NCBI GenBank assembly: GCA_030180135.1
Contig: CM058230.1
Location: 10,975,082 to 11,039,081 of the forward strand
Source: Orychophragmus violaceus
Lineage: Eukaryota > Streptophyta > Magnoliopsida > Brassicales > Brassicaceae
Direction: 5' to 3'
DNA: 64,000 nt
A model generated the notes under the pieces. That model was not told where the DNA came from. It saw nothing but the letters and a program-made list of their open reading frames with translations, and did not search any database. Shown here piece by piece: positions 54,131 through 64,000 of this stretch; position 1 is the first letter of the stretch; the number at the start of each line of letters is the position of its first letter. Position numbers and translations under genes: made by a program.

Positions 54131-55479
54131 CATAAGATTAAAGTTCCAAGATAACGAGGTTGAATATCTGACCATATGTTTTCAATCAAAGAGACTGCTG
54201 AATTCAAAACCCACCAATTTTTTTGTTAGTCTCATGGAACATATTCCATATTATTCCATATTGATCCCATAATTTATTATCGTAAATATTAGTGGTAATA
54301 TATACATTCAGCAAGGATTGTTTTAGCCAACTAAATGAAATAGAACATCAATACCTAGGGTCCAAATGTTGACACTATATTTGGATGAGTGAGAAAACAT
54401 GGTTTATAAATGTGATACTTGCTAGAGAAATGTATTTACGGATTAAATGCAGTTTTTTCATTTATTTGAAAAGTTAAACAATTTTTTTTTAGAAAATACT
54501 AAAACACAAAATGTTTTTTGAATGTTACCATTCATAGTCTTTACTTTTGGGGGGCTTGGAAAATGTTAAGGACAAAAAGCGTTCGATGTTTGTATATCGT
54601 CAAATTCCCATGTGGTCATGCAATTGAGCTACACCAAGTTGATGATAAACAACTGGGTTTTATTTTCTATTTATAGTTTTCTTTGGGAACTTTCTGCGTA
54701 TAAAATACAGAGAGACACACAAAACATAATTATATATATAATGCATCTGTGTGATTATTCACTTGTTATAATACACTATCTTCTAATCTAGTCAATAGGT
54801 TAACGATGTTGTTTTATCAACCATTGTTTAGACCAAACTAATGGTGTCCTGTTCTTTAAAATTTGGAAGGCATATTAATACCCTGCAGTATATCTAAAAT
54901 TAGCCTCCACTTCACGACTTTGAACCTTAAATAAGAAAAATATTGAAATAAATCATGAACTTTATATTCTTTTTATCATGTCTCCTAAAGATACAATCAT
55001 GAGCTTTTTGGATTCAGGAAAAATGTCAATAAGTTTTTGTTACTATTGTTTTCCCTTTCAATAACATGCACCACCAAAGTTTCAAACTTTTTCTTTCACT
55101 TTTTGAAAACAAATTCATCTCAGGAGTACTTTTTGAATACAGAAAAAGCTTGAGAACCTATAGTAGATGGGATAGGTAAAAACTATTCATATATATATAA
55201 AGAAACATAATAAGACAGCTTAACATTCCAATTTTGGACCAAATATATCACTGTTGTTTGGTTGCATCCTAAAAGGCTTTAAACTAAGCTCTGGAGCAGC
55301 TTCTACAAAAAAAAAAATAATCTTACAACAAGATACAAGGTTTGATTTTCTGCTCTTCAAGTCTTCAGACTAAGACTACAGTTTAAAACTGCTTCAGCCG
55401 CCTACCAATTTTTTATTCTGATGCAATTGATTTCCTAAAAGAAACTAAGAACAAACAACGAGCTCACTCTTGAGATCAG
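54131..55479. other. AT-rich intergenic region and ARID gene 3' flank
   Basis: No gene recognised. The part nearest 55480 should contain the 3' UTR of the minus-strand ARID gene. Confidence 0.4.
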
Positions 55480-58400
55480 TCACTTCTCAAACGGAACTCG
55501 TATAAATATCCGACCGTGCATGCTCATGACCGCAGATGTGTGAAGCGGATCGATTCTTGCTGATAAGACAACAATCTGGTGTAATCATATCAAAAATGAC
55601 AGGACAATTTTCAGTTAAATAACAAGAGGTCTCTTTATCGGTTAAATGGCAATATCTGAAATAAATAAGAAAGTTTTACCTTTTTGAATGGTGTAATGCC
55701 CCAAGGATTATCAAGCTGCTCAGGCTCGCCTGTTATAATCAGCCGTCCAGTCGGATCTGATTGAATTCGAACCTGAGAACGAAAACAAATTGATGTTCAG
55801 GACTTTGAACTCTGTTACATTTCACCAGCAAAGACATCTCGCCAACAAAACTGTGCATTGTGACTAGAACCAGTTTCTATGTAACTAAAAGGTCAAACAT
55901 TCCAAAAATCTACGCTGCTTCAGATCTATATCGTAGAAGAAAATAGTCAACGGAACTGTTTTAGTAGCCAACAGATGTCTATGTGCTTGCTGTGTATTGC
56001 CACAGTAATATGCAATTCATACAAAATTCAAAGACTTCTCAAGTATCTTTTCAAAAATAAGGGGTTCAAGGGAGTGCTCACCTCTTTGCTAAGAAGTCCA
56101 GGTACCAAAGCATATACCTCAAAGGAATCCTTCTGTGAATTCAAAAAGGAAAAAAAAAACAGATTTGGTAAGATTTCAGATGGGAAGGGAAACAAACAAT
56201 CCAGTTTGTAAATTTTTGACGTTTCATCAGAGGCATTTTGGTGCAGCAACAGTTACAACGGGAAAATGGCAGAAGTTACTCACAGTTTCTTTGACAGTTA
56301 TCTTCACCCAGTCAGCAAGGGTTCCATCATCAATAACATCAGCAACCGACCTAAGGCGCCATAATCATATTATTAGTAATATATTGCATTGATTACGAAC
56401 AAGATAGAAAAAGGAAACCTTAATGTTAAATCGCAGTAACATGTTATGCTTTGTTTTCACAATATTACTGCTTAGAGGGATAAAACAGAAAGAAACAAAA
56501 GCTTATTATAACTATCTAATACATGCAAACAAGCAAGAGAGGATTAGCTTTCCGTAACTGTTTCTCTGAAACAAGTAGGTCCATGCCAGGTTGTGTTTTG
56601 GGTTTCGGCAGGCCTGAAAAAACCGTTTAAACACACAATATTAATCAACCGTTGTTGACAAGAATAGCAACGCCTTGAGAACTAATTTACCAATGCTTTT
56701 GAGTTTCTTATGCTTTGGGGTTGAGTTTAAACCCATATCCTGAAACAAAAGGAGAACATCATCATGGAGGGGAACATTACTGCAGGTGTAATCACAAAGT
56801 GCCGGAAGATTTGAAGTGAAACCTTAATATTAGTCTCAGTTACCTCTCCAGATCCAACAAGGCCCTGTGTATGCCAACCTTGCATAGCACGAGTGGCAGA
56901 ATCTCTCCGTGCCCTGCCTGATCCCGAACCTTGATGGCTAATGACCTACATCAAAGTCCTTATATCAGGGAAGAGAAAAACATGAAGAAGGGGGGGAAAG
57001 GGGAGGAGCGACCTTAAATGGTATTAGACATAAAAAAGCTACAACTTTTATGCAGTCAGGTCACAGATGGTAGAGATTAACAGGTTTAGCAGGTATTGCA
57101 CATTCAAGAACTTCCTTTATGCATTAAATAAATGCTGAAAAGAGCTTTGAAGCTGTCATTCCCTCAGTTTCAACAACACTTTATCTGTCTTCCCACAATA
57201 GATTAACAAGTAGATAGTTTTATTCTATTTTCATAGTGCTAGATCTAGCTGATATCTTCTCTTCTTCCAAAATTTCCACATCTACCCAGTCTTTCCGTAA
57301 ATTTGATAGTGTCAGAAAAGCCAAAAGCATAAAAGCCACCATTTTTAGGGAGATTTCTTACCTCTTTCTCGAGGCTTGAAGACAGATTGAGTGTTGAACT
57401 AGGAAGGTTAAGGTCACCATTTTTCCTTAAATTCTGTTCATACTCAAGAAGTGCCTGCAATCGAAGCAAATATACAAATCATAATGTATTTATATCTATA
57501 TGATAAGATAGAAAGGAAAAAATATCAGTGCATTCAAAGTGCCAAAAGAAGTAGTCCAAATTAAACTGCAATAAGACTACCATACCAAAAATAAGGACAA
57601 GGAAAATTGTCTGAGGTGAATAAGTAAAACTGAATACAAGATAATATATGATACTTATACACAACAGAGAAACTCACTTTCTCATAGAAAATGCGGAATG
57701 TGTAAGAGACAGTTGTGCATGTCCTGAAAAAGATAGTTAAACCAAATATGTAACAAGTTACCCTCATGACAAATCACGACTACCGGAGAGTTTAAGGGAA
57801 CATCAGCCATACTTTGGAGGATTGAAGGATTCTCCAACTTGCCGCCATAGCTTTGATGTGGTCACCTAAATTACATGAAGAAAACAAAGGAATCTTGAAG
57901 ACCAGTAAAACATTCAATTTCAGTAGAGGATTCTAGGAACATTGAATATAAACTCCCAAATATAGCTAACAACAGTAAACAAAACTCTAGTTCCCAAAAG
58001 CATATCAAACACTCTTTAATATATCTGCATGACTAAATCTCTCTCAGTCTTTCTCATGGTTACTGATTTTCTTTGTATTAGCTTATCATCAATTAGCATA
58101 TACCTTATATAGTTCATATGTTATCCACAAGCCAAACAAACAAAATGTTGGTGACAAATTAATCATACGAGTCAAGTTAAATGACCTAGAAGATTTAACC
58201 AACGAACTAAAAACGAAGTGGCAATGTTGGAGTTTAAGACTAAACTAAAAAGTGGATAATTACCACGTCGTAGCCACCTAGTTTAACGACTGCTCGCCAT
58301 AACCTACATTGCATAGTAAAACATGCAAAAAGTCAGGCACTGATTAACCAGAGATATGGGGTTTATGTAAGAACAAAAAGCAACACATTTCCAAAAACTC

Positions 58401-58950
58401 ACTTGAGAGTGTTTAATGGCTGCCCATAAAATTTAAGAGGTTTGTAATCCAGGCGATTCTCTCTGTGAAAGGTCGCCAATTCTCTGAGAAACGCCTGTTG
58501 TTCTGCTGGCGTCCCTGCTTCATCAACTCCCTGTGCCTTTAAAATAAAGTGAACTTGTAAGTCACCATAATAATCCAAGTTCATCTCCCTTATACAACAA
58601 AACAATGATATTCAATCCGGAGATTACAGGCTTTTTTGAGCCAAATTTAATAGTCTATTAATTACCTCAGAGTCACTCAGCAACCAAGTCTTCCGCTTTT
58701 TGACATTTTCATCTCCAGTCTCGGGACTCGAAAACTGCACCTTAGTATGAGTCTTCTTTTCAGAGTGACGAACAACTCCAACATCACCATTCTTCTCATG
58801 ACCATTAGCCTGGCCATCTACATCTTCGTTATGCCCGGGCTGGGGGATTTCACTAGGGTTTTGATCCTTTTCTGGCTCCAAAGGTTCTTCCTTAAGGACA
58901 TCATCAGTGACACAAGGCACATCTCGCAATTGCATTTCGTTATCCGCCAT
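55480..58950 (-). CDS. ARID3: ARID/BRIGHT DNA-binding protein with C-terminal alpha-crystallin-like domain (At1g20910-like)
   Basis: Nuclear DNA-binding protein; the Arabidopsis proteins of this type are reported members of the PEAT chromatin complex. Thirteen exons on the minus strand: 58950-58666, 58536-58403, 58303-58264, 57865-57813, 57723-57678, 57454-57362, 56945-56844, 56739-56691, 56613-56523, 56350-56284, 56132-56082, 55772-55680 and 55575-55480. They sum to 1200 nt, 399 residues, all phases matching. The acidic N-terminus (1-95) is followed by the ARID domain (about 104-190: FLRELATFHRENRLDYKPL, LWRAVVKLGGYDVVTTSKLW). A linker (RARRDSATRAMQGWHTQGL) precedes a C-terminal Hsp20-like fold (about 300-399: FEVYALVPGLLSKEV, RIFIRVPFEK). 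The exon end at 56523 is the least certain junction. The symbol is from memory of the Arabidopsis name. Confidence 0.92.
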
Positions 58951-59382
58951 CAAAAAGCTTCTCTTTTGTTCTGGAGTAAGTCAGTCACAGCAAGACAACG
59001 TCATTAAAACAAAGAGAAACCCAGAAAAAACTAGGATAAACCCAAAATCCATAAGAGATATATAAACGACTGTTTGGTGCTTTCGAATCAAACAGGAGGA
59101 GTGTTTATTACTTTGATACACAGCCTCAGACTAATCAAAACCTAAACAAGCCGAGGAACCGAAAAGCAGCAGCAGATAAAAGGATATGCTTGCCTGTTTC
59201 TAAAGCGACGGCGCTGGCGACGAAAACAAGGGAAGGATAAATAGGGACTTCCGGTGGGGCGCTAGGGTTTCCAGGCGGAGAAATTGGAAGAAGCAGACTA
59301 AGGGGGGGGAGACAAATCTTGTCAATGGCGGAAGGATGGATGGGGTTTTTATGTTTGAAAACACCGAGCCACAGAGTGACAC
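58951..59382. promoter_or_regulatory. 5' leader and promoter of the ARID gene
   Basis: Contains pyrimidine/purine-rich leader sequence up to about 59340 (less AT-rich than beyond). Sequence right of 59390 turns abruptly AT-rich. Confidence 0.45.
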
Positions 59383-62268
59383 ATTGACGTCATTAAACCA
59401 TTAGTGTACATATTAACCTTATGGCTTTTATTAAATATTGTTCTTTGGTCAAGGCTTTTATTAAATATTTATTACCATATTTATGTACATAGTAATAGTA
59501 GTAATTTTTTCTTTCTAAAAAATATTTTATATATTTAGAAAGACAGCAAAGCATTTATTAAGAGTTTTTGACCCTCATTTATATATGTTTTATTTTTTAA
59601 TTTATACATAAGAAACTTTTAAATAAATAAGATATATAAGGAACCCACTTTATAAAATCTTGGATTTTTCGCATCCAGCAATTTATAAAATTAAAATGTA
59701 TTGGTGATAAAAGTTGTTAGTGACTAAATATAATTTGTAAATATTACCAAATATAGTTCATCATACTTCATATACTCATTATTTTTTTTAATATAAAAGT
59801 TTTCTATATCTAGGAGATTTTGTTACTTAGAAAAATGAGACATATAAAGAAAGATATCTTGTAAAACAGTGGGAAATTGTCGATCCTTTGAATTTGGACC
59901 GAAACAGAATTGCAAATGTCATGTGAAATAGGTTTAGTGATTCGGATCGGGTATCCCTATCCTATTTTTATCTGAACTGAATTACTCGAGATCTATTTTA
60001 ATTCGATATTAAAATTATCCGTTTAGATAGTTAGTGGAAAAAAGTGCGGATCACATATTACTTAAACTAATAAAATTATCCAAAATATTTATTTAAGTAG
60101 TTAAAAATAACTTTTTAATAAAATTATATCAATATAAATAATAAATAAAAGTTTTTTCAGTGAAAAATATGTAATAATTGTATTTAGATATACATTTTTG
60201 TTATTAATGTTATTTTATTAGTTTATTTAATTATAAATTTCTGTGAAATTTTAAAAGAGTTAATGTATCTGAAGTACCCGACTAATATGCATACTATTTA
60301 GAATTCTAGTAATAAACTAGATTACATAGAATTATAAGCGGTACGCAAAAACAAAATATATGAAAACGCATAAGTGACTTTAAAAATAAATATAAGAAGT
60401 GAATATGTGTTGGAAGTAGCTTGAGTATTTTGGGTATGGTATCTTGACCCGACTTTTATTTGACTCAAATTATCCGACCCTTACTTTTACTCGACATTGA
60501 AAATACTCGTTTGGATAATGAATTTTTTTTACAGGTAAGACTAAAAGTTGGATATTACCCGAAATACCATAATACCCATTTGAGTAGTTAATTTTTTTTT
60601 AAAATAAAATTGTATAATTATAAATGAAATTGTATAATAAATAAAATTTATTTAATGATAAAATGTAATAATTATATTAAAATATTTAAGATTATTTTTG
60701 GCTATTATTGTTATTTTATTAGTTTATTTGACTATAATTTTCTATTAAAAAAAAGAATTAAAAGCATTCGGGTACCCGAATTGCTCGAATATTAGAGTTT
60801 GAGTATTAAATAGATAATGATTTTATTTATTTGACTGACCCGTACCGACCCATACTCGACACGTACACATTATTATCGGCCCATTTTTAAGGGTATATTT
60901 CAGATAATGATTTTTGATACCTGAAATGCTCGTATTCGACCCTTATATGCCACTACCCGATTCATACCCGCAAACACACATGTCTACTTAGAAACGTATA
61001 TACATATACGTATTAAAAATATAATATAAACCATAATTAAAACTTATATGATTCAAAATTAAATATCAAAATGTTATATTCATTCTTAGTTAACTATATC
61101 AAATAAGAAGAGTTCAAAATATATTGTAAAATAACTAAAATTTCCAAAATTCCAAAAATACTATTAACCAATTAATTAGATTAATCACTTACACTAATAC
61201 ACAAATGATTAATTTGGTCATTTTTTCGACATATCAATATATTGATATTAAAAAGTTTTAGAAAATACATAAACCATATAGTTACAAATGTTGAAACAAA
61301 TAAATGAAATTGAAACAATTTTAAAGAAAAAGCGGAGTACCATATTTTTTATCGAAATTCTTATAGGCTACCAGATGCAATATGTTATGTCATTTCTTAA
61401 CATATTTGATATTGGCTAATAACATATAGCTAAGATTTCAAAATATCTTTAGCATTACTTTAATGAACAGATATGAATCCATTGTCGTTGTAAAAGTCTT
61501 GTATCTTGTTAACGCATGAAAATTAAACTGCTTGATGAGTCATTTCTTTCACTAACCGTTCCAGAACTCTGCGGTTTCATCATCCTAGCCATTTTCAACC
61601 CCTTTTTCAGCCAAATAAATTTATGGTGGTTTTCGTGATAATCTTCTTTGACAAAACAAATCCGAAAAGACTTGTTTCGCTCTTCGGATCATCATCATAC
61701 AAACACAACACAATATTAATATAGTTTATCTAAACAAAATTCTTTGCAAGTAAAATATAAATTTATTATGCATAAATATCAAATTTTACTATTAGTTTCT
61801 ATTAGTTTCAATGTCTTATAATTTTATTCTTTTTACCTCTTTGACCTTTTCTTTTTTATATAAAATAAGAAAACATAACAAATATAATTGTATATTTTTA
61901 TTTGATTAAAACATCAAGATTTTTAAAATGGAAGCGATAACTTCCAAAACGGAAGCATAAGTTTCCAATGCATTTAAAAAAAAATGGAAATATTTTAAAA
62001 GCGGGATTCTAAAAGTTTCCATAAGCTTATGATTCTGACTCTGATTCTGAAGTAGGAGGCGATCATCCAACAAAGTTTTTTTATGCTACATAAATAATAA
62101 ACGAGTAATGATTTTAACTATCCAAACCAACCCTTACCTAATTCTTATATGTTTATTATCCGAACGGATGATATCTTTTGATATCCGAAATACTTTTAGC
62201 CGACCACTATCCGACTTGTACTCGCAAACAAACATGGTTAATGGGAAATATGGGCTCAATATGGATTG
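59383..62268. other. AT-rich intergenic region with degenerate TACCCGA-type repeats
   Basis: No gene. Degenerate blocks resembling the ACCGAA-rich family occur at about 59930-60040, 60420-60560, 60760-60985 and 62150-62236. Two of them end alike: CCCGATTCATACCCGCAAAC near 60957 and CCGACTTGTACTCGCAAAC near 62212. Confidence 0.5.
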
Positions 62269-62281
62269 AAATAAATCGTTG

Positions 62282-63107
62282 TTTTTTGTCAACTGCTATA
62301 TATTAATAAGGCCCAATGGGGCAACATACAGAAGTTGGATCGAGTACAAGATCAAAAATACAAATGGGCCAAAAGGCCTGCGGAATTTCTACAGAAATTT
62401 AGATGCAGACACGTGGCGTCGATTCATCCAGTCGAAGATACGTGTCTTCAGAAGACGAATCTCGTCATGCAACATCGGCGCCAGAGATGTCACCGGTCGC
62501 CGGCTCCAATGGATGAGATCTTACACAGAATCGCAATCCTTATACCGATCTACCTTTCCTTCTGGAAGAAACGTTAGGATTCCGCTCCGACTCCAAGGAG
62601 ACTTTGCACCGACCAATCCAATATAAGGAATTGGTTCTTAACCACCGTATCCACCATGGCGAAAGGTGGGGGAGAAGTGCAGAGATATTATTTCGAGAGA
62701 GTCAAGGAGAAGCTCCACCAGCGAAGATGCCAAAGACGCCGAAAAAGAAATGAATCTTAGCAAGCCATCACCATCCACTTCACGCTTCAGCAGATCTGGT
62801 CAACTTGAGCGGGCTTCAGACCAACAGTGGAATCGCGAGCAAAGAGGGTAATAGATCGAAACAACGGTGGCGTCACAGTGACGAACACCGAAGAAAGAGA
62901 TCAAGAACCGGTATAGAACAAGGACAAAACCCCTGAACTTAGTCGGGAAACTGACCGGCTATGTAGGCCATAATTTATTCAAAAACAAAACAAAAGCCGG
63001 ATCCCATCTCTAGGTAGACAGACCTAGATGGATCCCTCATAAGAAAAAGAAATCAAAAGATGGTGGTACGGTTTAAAGAGAAGGGAAATAAAACAAAGGA
63101 AGAGATA
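62282..63107 (-). mobile_element. Retroposon (minus strand) just upstream of RCF1
   Basis: Flanked by a 13-bp direct repeat with one mismatch, AAATAAATCGTTG (62269-62281) and AAATAAGTCGTTG (63108-63120). T6 at 62282-62287 is the reverse of a short A tail. The interior is GC-richer than its surroundings. No reverse transcriptase found; open frames (e.g. 62279-62626) have no recognisable domain. Probably a truncated LINE or non-autonomous relative. Confidence 0.65.
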
Positions 63108-63120
63108 AAATAAGTCGTTG

Positions 63121-63517
63121 TTTTAATGCGCGAGGTTGCCAAATTCTGGTGCGAAAAATATTTAGAGATTTTACAATAACGATATTTTATAGCGAAGGCT
63201 CTACAATAACGCGAGACATTAGGGTTCCGACGCTCCCGTCTATCTCGATTCTCCTTGTAGCTTCGTCTTCTCCTCCACTTATCTGTGTAAGCTTCCAACC
63301 TTACTTGCATACTTTTCGATTAATCTGAGATTCTTTGCTCAATACATTGATTCTGCATCAGGCAGTTCGCGGAACTTTGGGGTCGACTATCAGTTTGTTT
63401 GATCTTCTGCAATCCTTGAAGTTTTTTTTGGCTGGTGAATTTTATTGATTCTCATCGAATTCCGCGAAATTAAGTGCTTGTCTATCCGGATTTGTGTCGC
63501 TCGAGCTGAAGTTAGAT
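63121..63517 (+). promoter_or_regulatory. Promoter and 5' leader of RCF1
   Basis: About 400 bp between the retroposon border and the start codon. A splice donor-like CTGTGTAAGC near 63283 and an acceptor-like GCATCAG near 63361 could bound a leader intron; inference only. Confidence 0.4.
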
Positions 63518-64000
63518 ATGGAGATCGATAAATCTAAGTATAGGAACGAAGATTTGGTGGTGGAAGAGGGGGATGATGATTTTAAGATTAGTCGGCAAGA
63601 TCGTGATCGGAGTAAGGATCGGAAGAAGGAGAAGGGTTCGGATAAGCGTCGGGAGAAGGACAGGCGTAAGAGACGGTCTGAGAGAGTTAAGAGTAGTGAT
63701 GATTCTGAAGATGAGTATGATAGAGGTGATGATGAAGAGAGGGAGAAGCGTAAAGAAAAAGAGCGGAGGCGGAGGGATAAAGAGAGGTCGAAGAGACGGT
63801 CTGAGAGAAAGAAGAGTAGCGGTTCTGAAGATGAGGATGAAGAAGATGACGAGAGGGATAAACGCCGAGCGAAGGAGAAGGAGAGAGGACACAGAGAACA
63901 TGAGAGAGATAGGGGCAAAGATCGGAAAAGGGATAGGGATAGAGAGAGGGAAGAGAGGAAGGAGAAAGAAAGAGAACGGGAGAAGGATAGAGAGAGGAGA
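63518..64000 (+). CDS. RCF1: DEAD-box RNA helicase RCF1 (PRP5-type), N-terminal part, cut by window end
   Basis: The first 161 codons are present, open to the window edge. The sequence begins MEIDKSKYRNEDLVVEEGDD and then becomes an Arg/Lys/Asp/Glu-rich repetitive tract (KDRKKEKGSDKRREKDRRK, REREERKEKERE), i.e. the charged N-terminal extension of plant Prp5-like splicing helicases. In Arabidopsis the counterpart At1g20920 (RCF1) is a nuclear helicase needed for correct pre-mRNA splicing under cold. The helicase core is outside the window. Position directly after the ARID gene matches Arabidopsis order. Open frames on the other strand (63442-63918) are the antisense shadow. Confidence 0.93.
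   Translation, partial: MEIDKSKYRNEDLVVEEGDDDFKISRQDRDRSKDRKKEKGSDKRREKDRRKRRSERVKSSDDSEDEYDRGDDEEREKRKEKERRRRDKERSKRRSERKKSSGSEDEDEEDDERDKRRAKEKERGHREHERDRGKDRKRDRDREREERKEKEREREKDRERR

Noticed and set aside
63442..63918. Ser- and Leu-rich minus-strand frames of 158 and 129 codons
   Set aside because: Antisense of the Arg/Glu-repeat region of RCF1; composition follows from the charged repeats.

Overview
This is nuclear DNA of a flowering plant of the mustard family (Brassicaceae). The intron-containing genes closely match Arabidopsis thaliana proteins I recognise, and the repeats are typical of crucifer genomes: Athila-type LTR retrotransposons with tRNA-Asp primer sites, CTAG-ended Helitrons, and MULE, hAT and TTA-flanked MITEs. 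I cannot resolve the genus.

Genic backbone. Five genes follow the order of Arabidopsis chromosome 1 from about At1g20880 to At1g20920: an RRM RNA-binding protein (3315-5217, -), a small membrane protein that fits the At1g20890 position (5931-6890, -), the AT-hook protein ESCAROLA/AHL27 (50200-51117, +), an ARID plus alpha-crystallin-domain protein, probably ARID3 (55480-58950, -), and the 5' end of the DEAD-box helicase gene RCF1 (63518 to the window edge, +). I rebuilt exons by hand. Every multi-exon model is in frame across all junctions and close to the family length. One gene is out of place: an apparently intact, intron-containing metacaspase 1 (34317-36017, -). Its Arabidopsis counterpart, At1g02170, lies far away on the same chromosome.

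Repeats. The second and third backbone genes are 43 kb apart, filled largely by transposons. The main block is a three-level nest. A decayed LINE (minus strand, about 7177-33510) is split by a 21.8-kb Athila-like element (10879-32656, TSD TTGCT). That element is split inside its RNase H domain by an 8.4-kb non-autonomous relative (16464-24855, TSD ACTAT). LTR pairs differ by only about two and three bases by eye. Further right come an ACCGAA-rich repeat, three TTA-flanked MITEs placed end to end plus a fourth, and two abutting Helitrons. The second Helitron carries TOPLESS-type exons and ends about 530 bp upstream of ESC. An hAT MITE follows ESC, and a retroposon sits in front of RCF1. The left edge holds a Helitron end, a MULE MITE containing telomere-like repeats, and a retroposon that interrupts an open reading frame.

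Most unusual signals. (1) Both LTR elements carry arrays of short palindromes in LTRs and internal regions. The inner element uses 14-bp sites around CGATCG, nearly always in pairs about 20-22 bp apart, even inside its ORF. The outer element uses a different TATCGGT/ACCGATA palindrome at 54- or 63-bp steps. (2) Both elements have two RNA hairpins just after the gag-pol stop, with changes on both stem sides that keep pairing, plus another hairpin before an internal copy of the polypurine tract. (3) The inner element's single ORF has two retropepsin domains and a reverse transcriptase cut off before its catalytic motif.
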